From: Eutreptiella sp. 'Long Island Sound 2002'
Lineage: Eukaryota > Euglenozoa > Euglenophyceae > Eutreptiales > Eutreptiaceae
Reading direction: 5' to 3'
DNA length: 64,000 nucleotides
Assembly: GCA_964036045.1 (NCBI GenBank)
Contig: OZ038383.1
Span: 42,616,354-42,680,353, forward strand
Shown here: positions 54,010-63,672 of the stretch, one piece after another
How positions within the stretch are numbered: the stretch's first letter is position 1
How the letters are laid out: each line of letters starts with the position of its first letter
Notes under the pieces: model-generated
Database searches by the model: none
What the model was told of the DNA's origin: nothing
The model's input: the letters and a program-made list of their open reading frames with translations, nothing else
Translations under genes and position numbers: made by a program

Positions 54010-55500
54010 GGGTAGACCATGCAACTCCCACTGTTTCGGTGTGACCCTCAAATAGTGGATACGAACTCCTACACTTACCAGGGGGGGCCTTGTGTTGCAA
54101 ATGCAGACTCCCACGCTTTTGCTGTTGACCCTCGAGTTCGGGATACGGACTCCCGGTCTTGTGTTGTGGCTCCTCGAGTAGGGGATGTGGACTCCAAGGT
54201 TGTTGGCGTGGCCCCCACAGTTCGGGATTCCAACTCCCACGCTTTTGGGTTGGCCCATCAAGTTGATCAAGTTGGGGATACGGACTCCCAAGCTTTTGGC
54301 ATGAACCCTTGAATTGTGGATGCCGACTCCAATGCTTTTGGCGCGCACGCTTCTTGCATGGCCCATCAAGTTGGGGATACGGACTCCCATGCTTTTGGCA
54401 TGGACCCTTGAGTTATGGATGCCGGCTCCAACGCTTTTGGTGTGGCCCGTCAAGTAGGGGATGCGGACTCCCACGCTTTTATTGTTGATCCTCGAGTTCG
54501 GGATACGGACTCGCACGTTGTTGGTGTGGCTTTGAGTTGAGGGATTGGCATCTCCACGCCTTTGGCATGGCCCCACCCAGTTGGGGAGACAAAGGTCCAT
54601 GGGTTTGGTGTGGGCCCGCAAGTAGGGAACATAGGCTCCCATGCCTTTGGCCTGGCCCGTCGCGTTGGTGACACGGACCCTCTCACTTTTGGTGTTGCCT
54701 CCCAAATAGGGATACGGACTCCAACACTTTTGCTGTGGCCCCTCAAGTTGGGGTTACGGACTTCCACGCTTCTGGCGTGGTCAGTGGAGTTGGGGATACG
54801 GGCTCCCAAGCTATTGGCGTGGTCCCACCAGTTGGAGATTCGGACTCCCCGGCCTTTAATTTGGTGTGGCCCGTCAAATAGGGGATACGGACTCCAAGGT
54901 TTTGGCGTGGCCCCTTGAGTTTGAGATGCAGACTACCACCCTTTTTCGTGTGGCCCCTGGACTTGGGGATGCGGACTTCCACGCCTTTGGTGTGGCCTCA
55001 AGGAGATGGGGATACCGTCCCCCACGCCTTTGGCGTGGCCCCTTGAGATCGGGATGCGGACTCCCAAGCTTGTGGTGTGGCTCGTCAAGTAGGGGATACG
55101 GACTACTAGCCTTTGGGCCTGGCCGCTGGAGACAAGGATACGGACCCCCAAGCTTTTGGTGTGGCCCCTCAAGTTGCGGATACGGACTCCCACGCATTGG
55201 GTGTTGCCCGTCTAGTATTAGGGTAATAGTAGTAGCCCGTCCAGTAATATTATAGGGGATACGGACTCCCTAGAGTCGGGTATAGAGACTCCCAGGCTTT
55301 TGGCGTGGCCCCGTCAAGTAGGGGATATGAACACCCATGCTTTTGGTGTGATCCCTCAAGTAGGGGATACAAACTCTCATTGCTTTTTTTGGGGGGGGCT
55401 TGAGTTGGGGATGCGGACTCCCAAACTTTTGGTGTTGACCCTCGAGTTCGGGATAAAGACTCCCATGCTTGTGTTGCGGCCCCTTGAGTATGGGGTGTTC
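54010..55500. repeat. 42-bp satellite array 2
   Basis: Same 42-bp unit and orientation as array 1, with more degenerate copies and an insertion-like irregularity near 55210-55260 (AGTAGTAGCCCGTC). Interrupted at about 55500 by 180 bp of unrelated AT-richer DNA. Confidence 0.95.
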
Positions 55501-55680
55501 ATTACAAACCCCTGTACTGCATAGGCAACTTCTTTCTTGCAATCAATACCATCAGCATTTCATTAAATTTTTTCAAACAGATGTACTTCATATCCATTCG
55601 CCACATCCATTGAAACTGCGAGCGAACATTAAACAAAGAAACGTGGCGATTACCAAATGCATTTGCAACACATGGCTGTA
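55500..55680. other. Non-satellite island in the 42-bp array
   Basis: About 180 bp of unique, AT-richer sequence splitting arrays 2 and 3, with satellite units on both sides. No ORF or terminal repeats recognised. Confidence 0.7.
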
Positions 55681-57988
55681 AGGACTCCAACGCTTTTGGC
55701 ATGGCCCTAGAGTTGGGGATTCTGACTCCCACGCTTTTGGTGTGGCCCATCAAGTTGGGGATATGGACTCCCACGCTTTTGACATGCACCCTTGAGTTGT
55801 GGATGCGGATTCCAACCCTTTTGGTGTGGCCCATCAAGTGGGACATGCGGACTCCCACGCTTTTGGTGTTCATCCTCGAGTTCCAGATATGGACTCCCAC
55901 CCTGTTGGTGTGGTCCTTTGAGTTGAGGGATTGGCATCTCCACGCCTTTGGCATGGCCCCATCAGCGGGGGGAGATGGAGTTCCACGCTTTTGGTGTGGG
56001 CCCGCAAGTAGGGGATACGGGCTTCCACGCTTTTGGCATGGCCCGTCGCGTTGGTGACACGGACTCCCACACTTTTGGTGTTGGCCACCGAACAGGGCAT
56101 ACGGACTCCAAGACTTGTGGTGTAGCCCCTCCATTTGGGGATACGGACTCCCATGGTTTTGGTGTGGCTCTTCAAGTTGGGGATATGGACTTCCAGGCTT
56201 TTGGCGTGGCCTGTGGAATTGGGGATACGGGCTCCCAAGCTTTTAGCGTGATCCCTCGAGTTGGGATGGGGACACCTAGGCTTTTGGCGTGGCCCCTCAA
56301 TTTGGGGATACAGACTCCCACACTTTTGGCGTGGCCCTTTGAGTGTGAGATGCGGACTACCACCTTTTTCGTGTGGCCCTTGGACTTGGGGATGCGGACT
56401 TCCATGCCTTTGGTGTGGCCGCAAAGAGGTGGGGACACGGTCTCCAAGAATTTTGGCCTGGCCCCTTGAGGTCTGGATGCGGACTCCCAAGCTTCAAGTG
56501 TGGCCTGTTAAGAAGGGGATACAGACTCCTAGGCTTTGGGCTTGGCCCCTGGAGACAAGGATACGGACCCCCATTGTTTTGGTGTGGCCCCTCAAATCGC
56601 AGACACAGACTCCCAAGCTTTTGCATGGTCGGGGCCCGCAAATAGGGGATACGGGCTCCCAAGCTTTTGGCGTGGCCCGTCGAGTTGGTGTTATATGCAC
56701 TGCCACATTTTGGCGTCGCCCTACAAATAGGGGATAGGGACTCCCAAGCCTTTCGTGTGGATCCTCAAGTTGGGGATAAGGACTCCCATGCTTTTGGCGT
56801 GGCCCGTCAAGTCGGGGATACGGACTTCCACGCTTTTGGCGTGGCCCCTGGAGTTGTCATGGGGATACGGGCCTTAAGCTTTTGGTGTACGCCCGTGGAG
56901 ATCAGGACTCGGACTGTAACTCCCAGGCTTTTGGCTTGGTCCCTCAAGTTTGGGATATGGGTCCCCATGCTTTCGGTGTGGCCCTTTGAGTTCCGGATGC
57001 GGACTGCCACGCTTTTTCATGTGTTTAGCCCCTTGAATTGGGTATGCGGACTCCGAAGCTTTTGGTGTGGCCCGTCAAGTAGGCGATATGGACTCTGATC
57101 CCAAGCGTTGGGCCGGCCTTTGGAAACAAAGACACAGACCCCCACGCTTTTGGTGTGGCCCCTCGTGTTGGAGATACGGAATCCCATGCTTTTGCTGTGG
57201 CCCGTCAAGTAGGGGATGCGGACTCCCACGCTTTTGGTGTGGCCCCTCAAGTTGGGGATATAGACTCCCACCCTTTTATTGCGGCCCATGGAGATGGTGA
57301 TAAGGACTCCCACACTTTTGGTGTGGCCCCTCGAATTGGGGATACGGCCTCGTGGAACTTTGGCGTGGTCCGATGAATGGGGATGCGGACTCCCAAGCTT
57401 TCGGTTTTGCTCCTAAAACTGGGAGAATTGTCTCCCCTGCTTTCAGCGGTGCCCCTTGACTTGGCGATTCGGATTCCCGCGCTTTTGGTGTTGCCTCTCA
57501 AATTGGGGATACGGACTCCCACACTGTTGGGGAAGGGCCTTGAGTTGGGGATACAGACTCCCACACTCTTCTTTTTTCGGGGGGGGGGGGGTCTGGAGTT
57601 GGGGATGCGGACTCGAGCGCTTTTGGTGTGGGCCGTCAAACAAGGGATACGGACTCCCACACTTTTGATGTTGATCCTCAACTTCGGGGTTCCAGACTCG
57701 CATACTTTTGCTGTGGTCCCCCGAATAGGGGATGTCGACTCCAAGGGTTTTGGCGTGGCCCAGCAAGTTGGAGATATGGACTCCCACGCTTGTGTTGTGG
57801 CCCCTCAAGTAGGGGATGTGGACTCTAGGGCTTTTGGCGTGGCACCCAGAGTTGGGGATACGGACTCGTACGCTTTTGGCATGGACCCTTCAGTTGTGGA
57901 TGCCGACTCCAACGCTTTTGGTGTGGCCCGTCAAGTAGGGGATGCAGACTCCCACGCTTTTGGTGTTGATCCTCGAGTTTGGGATACG
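55680..57988. repeat. 42-bp satellite array 3, ending inside a Penelope-like element
   Basis: About 55 units in the same orientation as the other arrays. The right end at about 57989 changes abruptly (CTCGAGTTTGGGATACGG then CACCGGTAGGG) into retroelement coding sequence. Near 57575 the array contains a G homopolymer. Confidence 0.95.
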
Positions 57989-58298
57989 GCACCGGTAGGG
58001 TGCCACGCCGGGGCCTTCCCGTTGGGCCCGGAGCCTTGGAGACCAAGCGGGCAATTTCGTTTATGGAATCCGAGACATCCTGCCAGTCCAAGGGGGGAAA
58101 CATAGCCTGATTATCTAATTCAAATAAGGCTACAGTATAGCGGAGGGAGCCTTGGCGCCACAGCACGGAGAGGTGTGCATTACATTTGCGTGCCCAGGAT
58201 AACAGGTCCTTACAATGGGGCATTTCAAGTGTGTTCAGGACCCTGGTTGTCTGTGATGCGTAAGTGCAAACATCTGCTGATGTGACGTCCACGGGCAC
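57989..58298 (-). pseudogene. PLE reverse transcriptase motif A segment, truncated
   Basis: Reads HCKDLLSWARKCNAHLSVLW, then LRYTVALFELDNQAMFPPLD and VSDSINEIARL. F-E-L-D followed by M-F-P is the pattern around the first catalytic aspartate of Penelope-like RTs (Asp codon near 58115). Sequence after it runs into the 42-bp satellite, so motif C (YxDD) is absent. Confidence 0.6.
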
Positions 58299-58545
58299 GC
58301 ATAGGATGTCGGCAATGGGAAAACGCCAAGCGTGTCTTCCACTCTATTTCACGAAGGGGGGAGAGCATGCGTGAAGCTGTTGCCCAGTGTTCAGGCACAT
58401 GGTCAATCGCAAGGTTTAGGCCATTGGCATTGACAAGGCACATCCACAGGCATCGGAAGTGCCAATATAGAACATCCTAGGGCTCAAAGCGTATACCTCC
58501 ACGTAGTGCACCGTACGCCCAGCGAAGCATGTACGTGTTCACAGT
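58299..58545 (-). pseudogene. PLE region with shifted frames
   Basis: Connects the RT N-terminal segment to motif A. The readable fragments (NANGLNLAIDHVPEHWATAS, REIEWKTRLAFSHCRHP) are in different frames, showing indels. Confidence 0.5.
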
Positions 58546-59205
58546 TCACAACGTCCACACAGCGGCGATTTCGGCAAAGTATGGCCAGATGTGGTGCTGC
58601 CACATGTGGGTGGGGATGAGATCTAAGCAGAAGGGTTGGGGCACGTGTTCCCACCTGTGCAGTTCGTCAAGTTTATTTTTGGGTACGTCGCGGACTGTAG
58701 GGGGGCCCGTGCGTGGTCTTGACTGCCAATGCTTTTGTAGCCCATGGAGCGAGGCATTATGGTGCAAATGGGCAAGAGCCCATGTCCGTGCCCCCTGTGC
58801 ATCAGGCGCAATGTGCACGACCTCGAAATGCATTGGGTCAGCACCGTCCTGCAGGACCCTTTGTAACATGCCTACTCTACAAGTGGCAACAATTTTGCCC
58901 ATGTTCTTGTCACAGCCCTCAAAAACCCACGTGTGTCCCCATTTCTCCTTGACGTCCCTAATTTTTTGTTCCCATGTATACCATGGTGCAGTAATGTGTT
59001 GGGCCTGCCAACAACGTTTAGCACAGGCCAACAGGGTGGAATAAAAGGCACAGGCCTGTACTTCTGCAATACGTTCTGGGAGCAGGTTGATGAGGACATC
59101 ATGTGCTGACCGCACGACAGATCGGCGCACGGCCTTCCATGTTGGGCATGCATTGTAACTACGAAGCCAAGAGACATTCGCCAACTTGCTTCGGAATGCA
59201 GCCAA
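58546..59205 (-). pseudogene. PLE reverse transcriptase N-terminal region
   Basis: 219 open codons. Includes AAFRSKLANVSWLRSYNACP, then WGHTWVFEGCDKNMGKIVAT. C/A-D-K-N-x-G with a following I-V is the conserved motif upstream of the fingers in Penelope-like RTs. The C-terminal WEHVPQPFCLDLIPTHMWQH remains in frame. This is the longest intact part of the element. Confidence 0.65.
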
Positions 59206-59392
59206 ATCATGGCGGGTGTCTATTATGTTGTTACACTGGCTACCTAGGGATTTTTTCCTCCTTTTTGGTGTAAATGGAAACTTTTTACCCTAAAAAACCC
59301 CGGGTTTCATGCCCCTCTCGTGCTGAAAACACTCCTACACGGTGAAAAAGTCCCAAAGTTGGCTTCCCGGGCCTTGGCTCGCGCAAATTCGC

Positions 59393-59642
59393 AAGTTGGC
59401 GTGCGCCAACTCCGGAGTTGGCGCGCCAAGTCCGGACTTGGCGCGCCAAAACTTTCAAGTTGGCGCACGCCAAGTGTCCCCCCACCGATCCAACCAAACA
59501 GACAGGAAGAATGGGGCTGTTGGCGCGCGCGACAACCGGACTTGGCGGCGCCAACTTGACAGTTGGCGCGCGCCAAGTCCGGACTTGGCGCGCCAACTCC
59601 GGACTTTTGGCGCGCCAACTTGCGACTTGGCGCGCCAACTTG
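59393..59642. repeat. Palindromic TTGGCGCGCCAA / AGTCCGGACT repeat block
   Basis: Alternating self-complementary elements: GTTGGCGCGCCAA (five or so copies, some with GCGCGCGC variants) and AGTCCGGACT or CTCCGGAGT. Almost every base of 59400-59460 and 59570-59640 lies in a palindrome. The block interrupts the Penelope-like element between the linker and the RT region. Confidence 0.9.
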
Positions 59643-59754
59643 TGAAAAAACTTTGACTTGGCTTCCAAAAAGTTGGCTTCGACCCAAAAAACCCACATAT
59701 TGCAACATAACAACAAAGCAACGCAACCATAAGCTGTAAAATATAGATAGTTCC

Positions 59755-60139
59755 TCACATTTCATGCACAAGGCGTAGCAACAACACAGTGCACAAGTAC
59801 AAGCAAGTTGAATGCTCTCGACATGGAGTTGACCAGGAGTTGGCGAATGTACAGTATCTAGGGTTGGCTTCGTAGTTACAATCATTGTTGCCGTGTTGCA
59901 GCAACACACGGGCGTCAGCACCAAATATCCTACGTAACAAACGCGGGTGTCTAACAAACAGATGTCCCTCTACCAATGGGATACCAAGGTGCCTACTAAG
60001 TTAGCACACTGGCATGGCTTGTTGGCTGCATGCTGCACCTCTTCGACAGTGTCATACCGCATATCGTCTGCAAGCAATTGGCTTACTGATGGGTTCCGAA
60101 TGTGGACAATGCGGTTGCTATTGATCAGGTAATTGCGGT
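59755..60139 (-). pseudogene. PLE linker domain with CxC motif
   Basis: One frame reads NYLINSNRIVHIRNPSVSQL, then VEEVQHAANKPCQCANLVGT up to about 59990. After a frame change it continues VEGHLFVRHPRLLRRIFGAD. The C-Q-C matches the CxC motif described between the endonuclease and RT of N-terminal-endonuclease Penelope-like elements. Confidence 0.6.
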
Positions 60140-60560
60140 AGTGTATGGGTAGCGGCAAATTGGACCCCTCAACCGGCAGGTGTGACGTAGCTAATGCACC
60201 CATTTGTGGGCCAAGGCTGCTTTTGTCCCCCCGCTCTGCGGCATTGGGGACCCCCAAGGATGGCAGGGGTTACCTCGGCGACCCGCCCACTTGTGGGCCA
60301 CTTCCGAATTTGCCCCCCGCTTCGAAGCTTGGGGACCCCCCAAATGGCAAGAGTGACGTAGCCAATCCGCCCACTTGTGGAGCACTGTAATTTTGTGCCC
60401 CGCTCTGAGGCGTTGGTGACCCCTCAGGCATCCATGGTAACATAGCCAATCCACCCACTTGTGGAGCATTGCTAATTTAGTCCCCCAATTTTGGGAACCC
60501 CACAGAGGGCAAGCCCAATGTAGCCAATCTGCTCGCTCGTAGGCCACTTCTGCTTTTGTC
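60140..60560 (-). repeat. 84-bp satellite block inside the Penelope-like element
   Basis: About five units in minus orientation (for example CCAATCCGCCCACTTGTGG and TTGTCCCCCGCTCTG), the same family as the 20.5-28.8 kb array. It separates nuclease and linker, with PLE coding on both sides. Confidence 0.9.
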
Positions 60561-60978
60561 CCCCGTTGTGAACCGGGTACATCGCATCGCAGTTTGTCCG
60601 CGATGCGATGCACCATGCGGGCCAACTGTGCCTTGGTGTATTTGGGACAACCATGTTGCTGTTCAAAAGCAGTTTCCATTTCCGATCAGTTGGGTAAGCA
60701 CCTCGGACATTCAGTGTGTGGCCCATTTTTCTGATCCAGAAAAGCTCCCGGACATCGGCAGCGTGTTTTGGGCATGCCTCCAGGATGACAACACCAAATT
60801 GTTCGGGTCCTAGCCTGAACATCGTGGGGTAGAGGAGGCCGAGGCCTCGGATACCAAGCTTCCCAAACAAGTTATTCCATGAGCGTGCAGAGCGGAGGTG
60901 TTGCATAAATCTAGTTATGGTCTTTTTGAGCATACCTATGCCACCGGTCTGTCCGATGTATATTCCTTTGGCTACCAT
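60560..60978 (-). pseudogene. GIY-YIG endonuclease domain of Penelope-like element
   Basis: Reads GIYIGQTGGIG, then ITRFMQHLRSARSW (R...H), a conserved glutamate in VVILEAC, and ELFWIRKMGHTLNVRGAYP. GIYIGQTGG with R-x-x-x-H and the downstream E and L-N is the GIY-YIG layout. After RGAYPTDRKW the frame shifts to QQHGCPKYTKAQLARMVHRI before the satellite block begins. Little sequence precedes GIYIG, so the 5' end is truncated near 60978. Confidence 0.8.
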
Positions 60979-60989
60979 ATGCGAATATT

Positions 60990-61165
60990 TTCACAACCGG
61001 TCCACCGGTCTTTGTTAACGCACCGTTTCGGCTAGGCAAAATCACCAACTGTTCAGTTGAGACCGTTTCACACCACTTTAGCTTTCTGTAACCAACCGGT
61101 TAGTTCGGGGAGACCGGTCGGACCGGTCCGACCGGTCTTTGCAAACTGAACGGACCGGCCCACTT
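60990..61165. repeat. ACCGGT-rich repeat, copy 1
   Basis: Dense GACCGGTCGGACCGGTC palindromes followed by CTTTGCAAACTGAACGGACC and CACTTTAGCACACTTTGGAG. The same word order recurs at 62395-62475 and 63690-63870, so this is one repeat family in direct orientation. Confidence 0.85.
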
Positions 61166-61189
61166 TAGCACACTTTGGAGCACTTGGTG

Positions 61190-61255
61190 ATGTGTGTGTA
61201 GTGTGTGTGTCCGCATGTGTGTGTTGTGTGTGTGCGTGTGTTGTGTTGTGCGTGT
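61190..61255. repeat. (GT)n microsatellite
   Basis: Imperfect GTGTGTGT/GTTGTG run of about 60 bp between the ACCGGT repeat and the piggyBac fragment. Confidence 0.9.
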
Positions 61256-61319
61256 TCACACCTTTGCACAGACATTGCAATGCATGGGAGTCAATCCTCA
61301 CAAGACATCTATTCATGGT

Positions 61320-62116
61320 TCATTCATGATGGTCCGCAAAGCATTCGACGTGTAGATAGCACCCACATGCTTTGCACTTGTATCGAGTGGTGCCCATCCC
61401 ACAATGTACACAAGAGCCCCGCTTCCCAACCACTATTGGTACATGCTTGTCCACCACCTCAATTTGCCTTGCCGGAAAAATGTATCTCATCAACCTCCAT
61501 TGCCAGTCAAACATTGTTTCACCCCCCTCACTAAGGCGCAACGCTTGGCATGACGTAAATGCATTTGTTGCCGCTATCCTTAACACCATCTAATCCCCCC
61601 AAGTGCCTTCCACCATGATTGAAACCGGTGCTCTTCCCGGTGTTGTAAGCACATTTGGTTAAACGTATCCACCCCCGGGGCAAACCTACGGTAGTTGGCA
61701 ATTATCCCCGGTAGGTGGTATCGTCCACTTCGGTGTGGGAGCGAACCTCCGGTCAAGCAATTGGTTAGTAGTGGTACCACCTTTGCCGGCTTGCGCCCCA
61801 CTTTAAGGTTTTTGTATACCGAGAGTGCATACCCATGTTCCTTGTGTACCACCGTGTTCACATCCCCCGGGTCTAGTCCAACGTTCCCATCTTGCACCAA
61901 AGCACTTGTGGAAGTGAGCATCAAGAACGGACGCTCTTGTGCACTTAGCATCGCCGCCGCATCATGAGACCCAAAGAATGAGTCCGCCACAAGCACCTTT
62001 CCGAGTGACGCCTTGTGGCAAAGCTGGCATGCACTCACAGACCAGGCCAGGCATGCTATCAGGTAGCCACAACACCGGTGGGTGACCCATCTCAATGCCA
62101 TGAATACGTTGGCCAT
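61320..62116 (-). pseudogene. PiggyBac-like transposase, C-terminal part, frameshifted
   Basis: Frame 1 (62116-61580) has KVLVADSFFGSHDAAAML (first catalytic Asp region), KPAKVVPLLTNCL, and PGVDTFNQMCLQHREEHRFQ then WWKALGG (third Asp in GVDT). Frame 2 (61589-61320) continues RIAATNAFTSCQALRL and a C-terminal cysteine-rich finger CVHCGMGTTRYKCKACGCYL. These match the DDE_Tnp_1_7 layout. Indels near 61585-61595 break the frame. Where piggyBac has its second Asp (LSSCD), this copy seems to have L. The N-terminal half is missing. It lies upstream of, and possibly in an intron of, the acidic-protein gene. Confidence 0.8.
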
Positions 62117-62239
62117 TGCATCCTGCAGGTGGCTACGCTGCCTCTATGCTTTCTGTAAAACACCCCTACTCCCACTAGATACCTCAGGTATGTGGATCCA
62201 TGCCATCTGGTCCACTCGCACCAGCCGCATATTCCTTTG

Positions 62240-62720
62240 GCTACCAGACCGGACGGAGGACCGGTCTGGTCTTGTGGGGAAAATTATCACTTTCTGGCAA
62301 AGGATTGGGTCAAGGGTTTTTGAACGTGGCGGAAATGATGGTTTTGGTGGTTTTCTTAGACTCAATAGTATTTTAGAGAAAAACAGTAAGACCAGTTTCA
62401 GAGACCGGTTAGACACAGTGGGACCGGTCTTTGCAAACCGAACGGACCGGACCACTTCGGTACACTTTGGAGCACTTTGTTACACTTGCCTCCCAAACCT
62501 ACCTTTGCGCGCTCGTTGCAGCATGCACGCCACCACACACCATGCACAAATTAACCACACACACATACACAGACTTTGCTTCCCATGTCCTCTTGGGTGT
62601 TTCAACGATGCATGATGGGTGGGATGCACCAAATAGATCGGTTCAAACAGTTTCATGCAGACCGGTCGGACCGGTCTTCCGAACCTCGCTCCTGGTCCCC
62701 TACTTCCTGCTGCCTTTTCA
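62240..62720. repeat. ACCGGT-rich repeats, further copies
   Basis: Clusters at 62245-62275, 62390-62475 and 62655-62715 share GACCGGTCGGACCGGTCTT and GGACCACTT..ACACTTTGGAG words with the copy at 61.0 kb. The last lies within 70 bp of the exon acceptor at 62782. Confidence 0.8.
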
Positions 62721-62782
62721 CAGGTCCGGTCAGACCGCTCTTCCCTGCTTTGTTGCTTAGTGTTCTTTAATGCCTATTTCAG

Positions 62783-63672
62783 GCCCCGGCACCAAGATCC
62801 CTAGCGTGAAGGATGCTGAGACGCCCGTGCCCACGTCCTTCAAGAAGGTACGGGCCGGAGACCGGGTGGTGCTGCTGCTGAAGGGCTCGCACGGCGGCCG
62901 CTACACCGGCAAGTGCGAGTCGCAGGCGTCCGGCAAAATGTCCCTATCCGGGACAATCTACTTCACGGAGGACCAGAAGACCGGGGGCTTGAAGCGCAAC
63001 ATCAACAAAGGCGAGCTTGACTTCGTCACCGAGGACGTGCTCGGATGTTGGGTGATCGCGGAGGCGAAGACATCTACTCCGGGCCAGAGGATTGCGGCCC
63101 GAGCAGCGCAGTCCCGCAAAAGGAAAGTGGACGAGGAGTCCGAAGACGAAGACGAGGACGAGGAAGAAGAGGACGAAGAAGACGAGGAGGAGGAGGAGCG
63201 AGAAAGCGTGATGGAGATCCCGGAAGAAGAGGCAAAGGAGGAAGAGAAAGAGAGGAAGAAGAAGAAGCCGGCGAAGGAGAAGCACACCACCAAAAGACGG
63301 TTGCCGGTCCCATTTTTCAAGGAAATCAAATCCGAGGGCAGTGAGTCCGCCTCGTCGCCCCGCACAAGCAAGAAAGGCAGGAAGGCCTCCACCGAGGACG
63401 AAGAGAGGTCGGCGGAAGAGGTGCGCATGGGCAACGCGTTGGAGGCGTATGGCACCACCTTGCCAAGGCTTGGGCAACACGTCCGGCAATGTCTCCGTGG
63501 CCAGATCGCGGCACCAAGACACTTTTGGCGGCAGCGCTGCAGTTGATGTTCGAGTGCCCGAACAGCATTCTTCGTGGTCCTCTGTGCATTCGGTCAGATT
63601 ACATCGTGGCGCAGCGCAAGTGTATGGAGCCCCTTCGTCAAGCCGGTGGTCCCCAATACGAGGAATACGCAG
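62783..63672 (+). CDS. Exon of an unrecognised acidic, Lys/Glu-rich protein
   Basis: A polypyrimidine-AG acceptor (ttctttaatgcctatttcag) precedes GPGTKIPSVKDAETPVPTSF, so the ATG at 62770 lies in the intron. Then KKVRAGDRVVLLLKGSHGGR, ITYF-like GTIYFTEDQK and a compact basic/polar domain (residues about 1-90), a Glu/Asp tract of some 35 residues, then KKKKPAKEKHTTKRR, an NLS-like stretch. Near 63490-63540 the frame changes, after which LLAAALQLMFECPNS and IVAQRKCMEPLRQAGGPQYE are protein-like up to donor gcag|gtttgt. One indel (sequencing error or real lesion) must be assumed. Function unknown; nuclear role inferred from charge only. Confidence 0.6.

Larger units (their letters stand above)
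57989..60978 (-). mobile_element. Penelope-like retroelement with N-terminal GIY-YIG, broken
   Basis: Minus-strand order: GIY-YIG endonuclease (60978-60560), CxC linker (about 60130-59755), RT N-terminal region (59205-58546), RT motif A (58298-58030). This permuted order matches the Naiad/Chlamys clade of Penelope-like elements; canonical ones carry the nuclease after RT. The nuclease lacks an evident CCHH motif, as described for Chlamys. It is dead: frameshifts separate the parts, an 84-bp satellite block sits at 60140-60560, a GGCGCGCC block at 59393-59642, and RT stops at the 42-bp array before motifs B-E. The 5' end stops next to ACCGGT repeats. Confidence 0.75.

Noticed and set aside
50925-57988. 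Regularly spaced repeats suggestive of a CRISPR array
   Set aside because: Units are directly adjacent with no unique spacers, copies are degenerate, and the setting is eukaryotic.
50930-58105. ORFs of 119-369 codons in the 42-bp arrays
   Set aside because: Pure satellite translation with open frames on both strands; no non-repeat sequence, start context or splice sites.
62770-62782. ATG at 62770 as start of the acidic protein
   Set aside because: It sits inside the polypyrimidine tract of a good 3' splice site (cctatttcag), so the exon probably begins at 62783.
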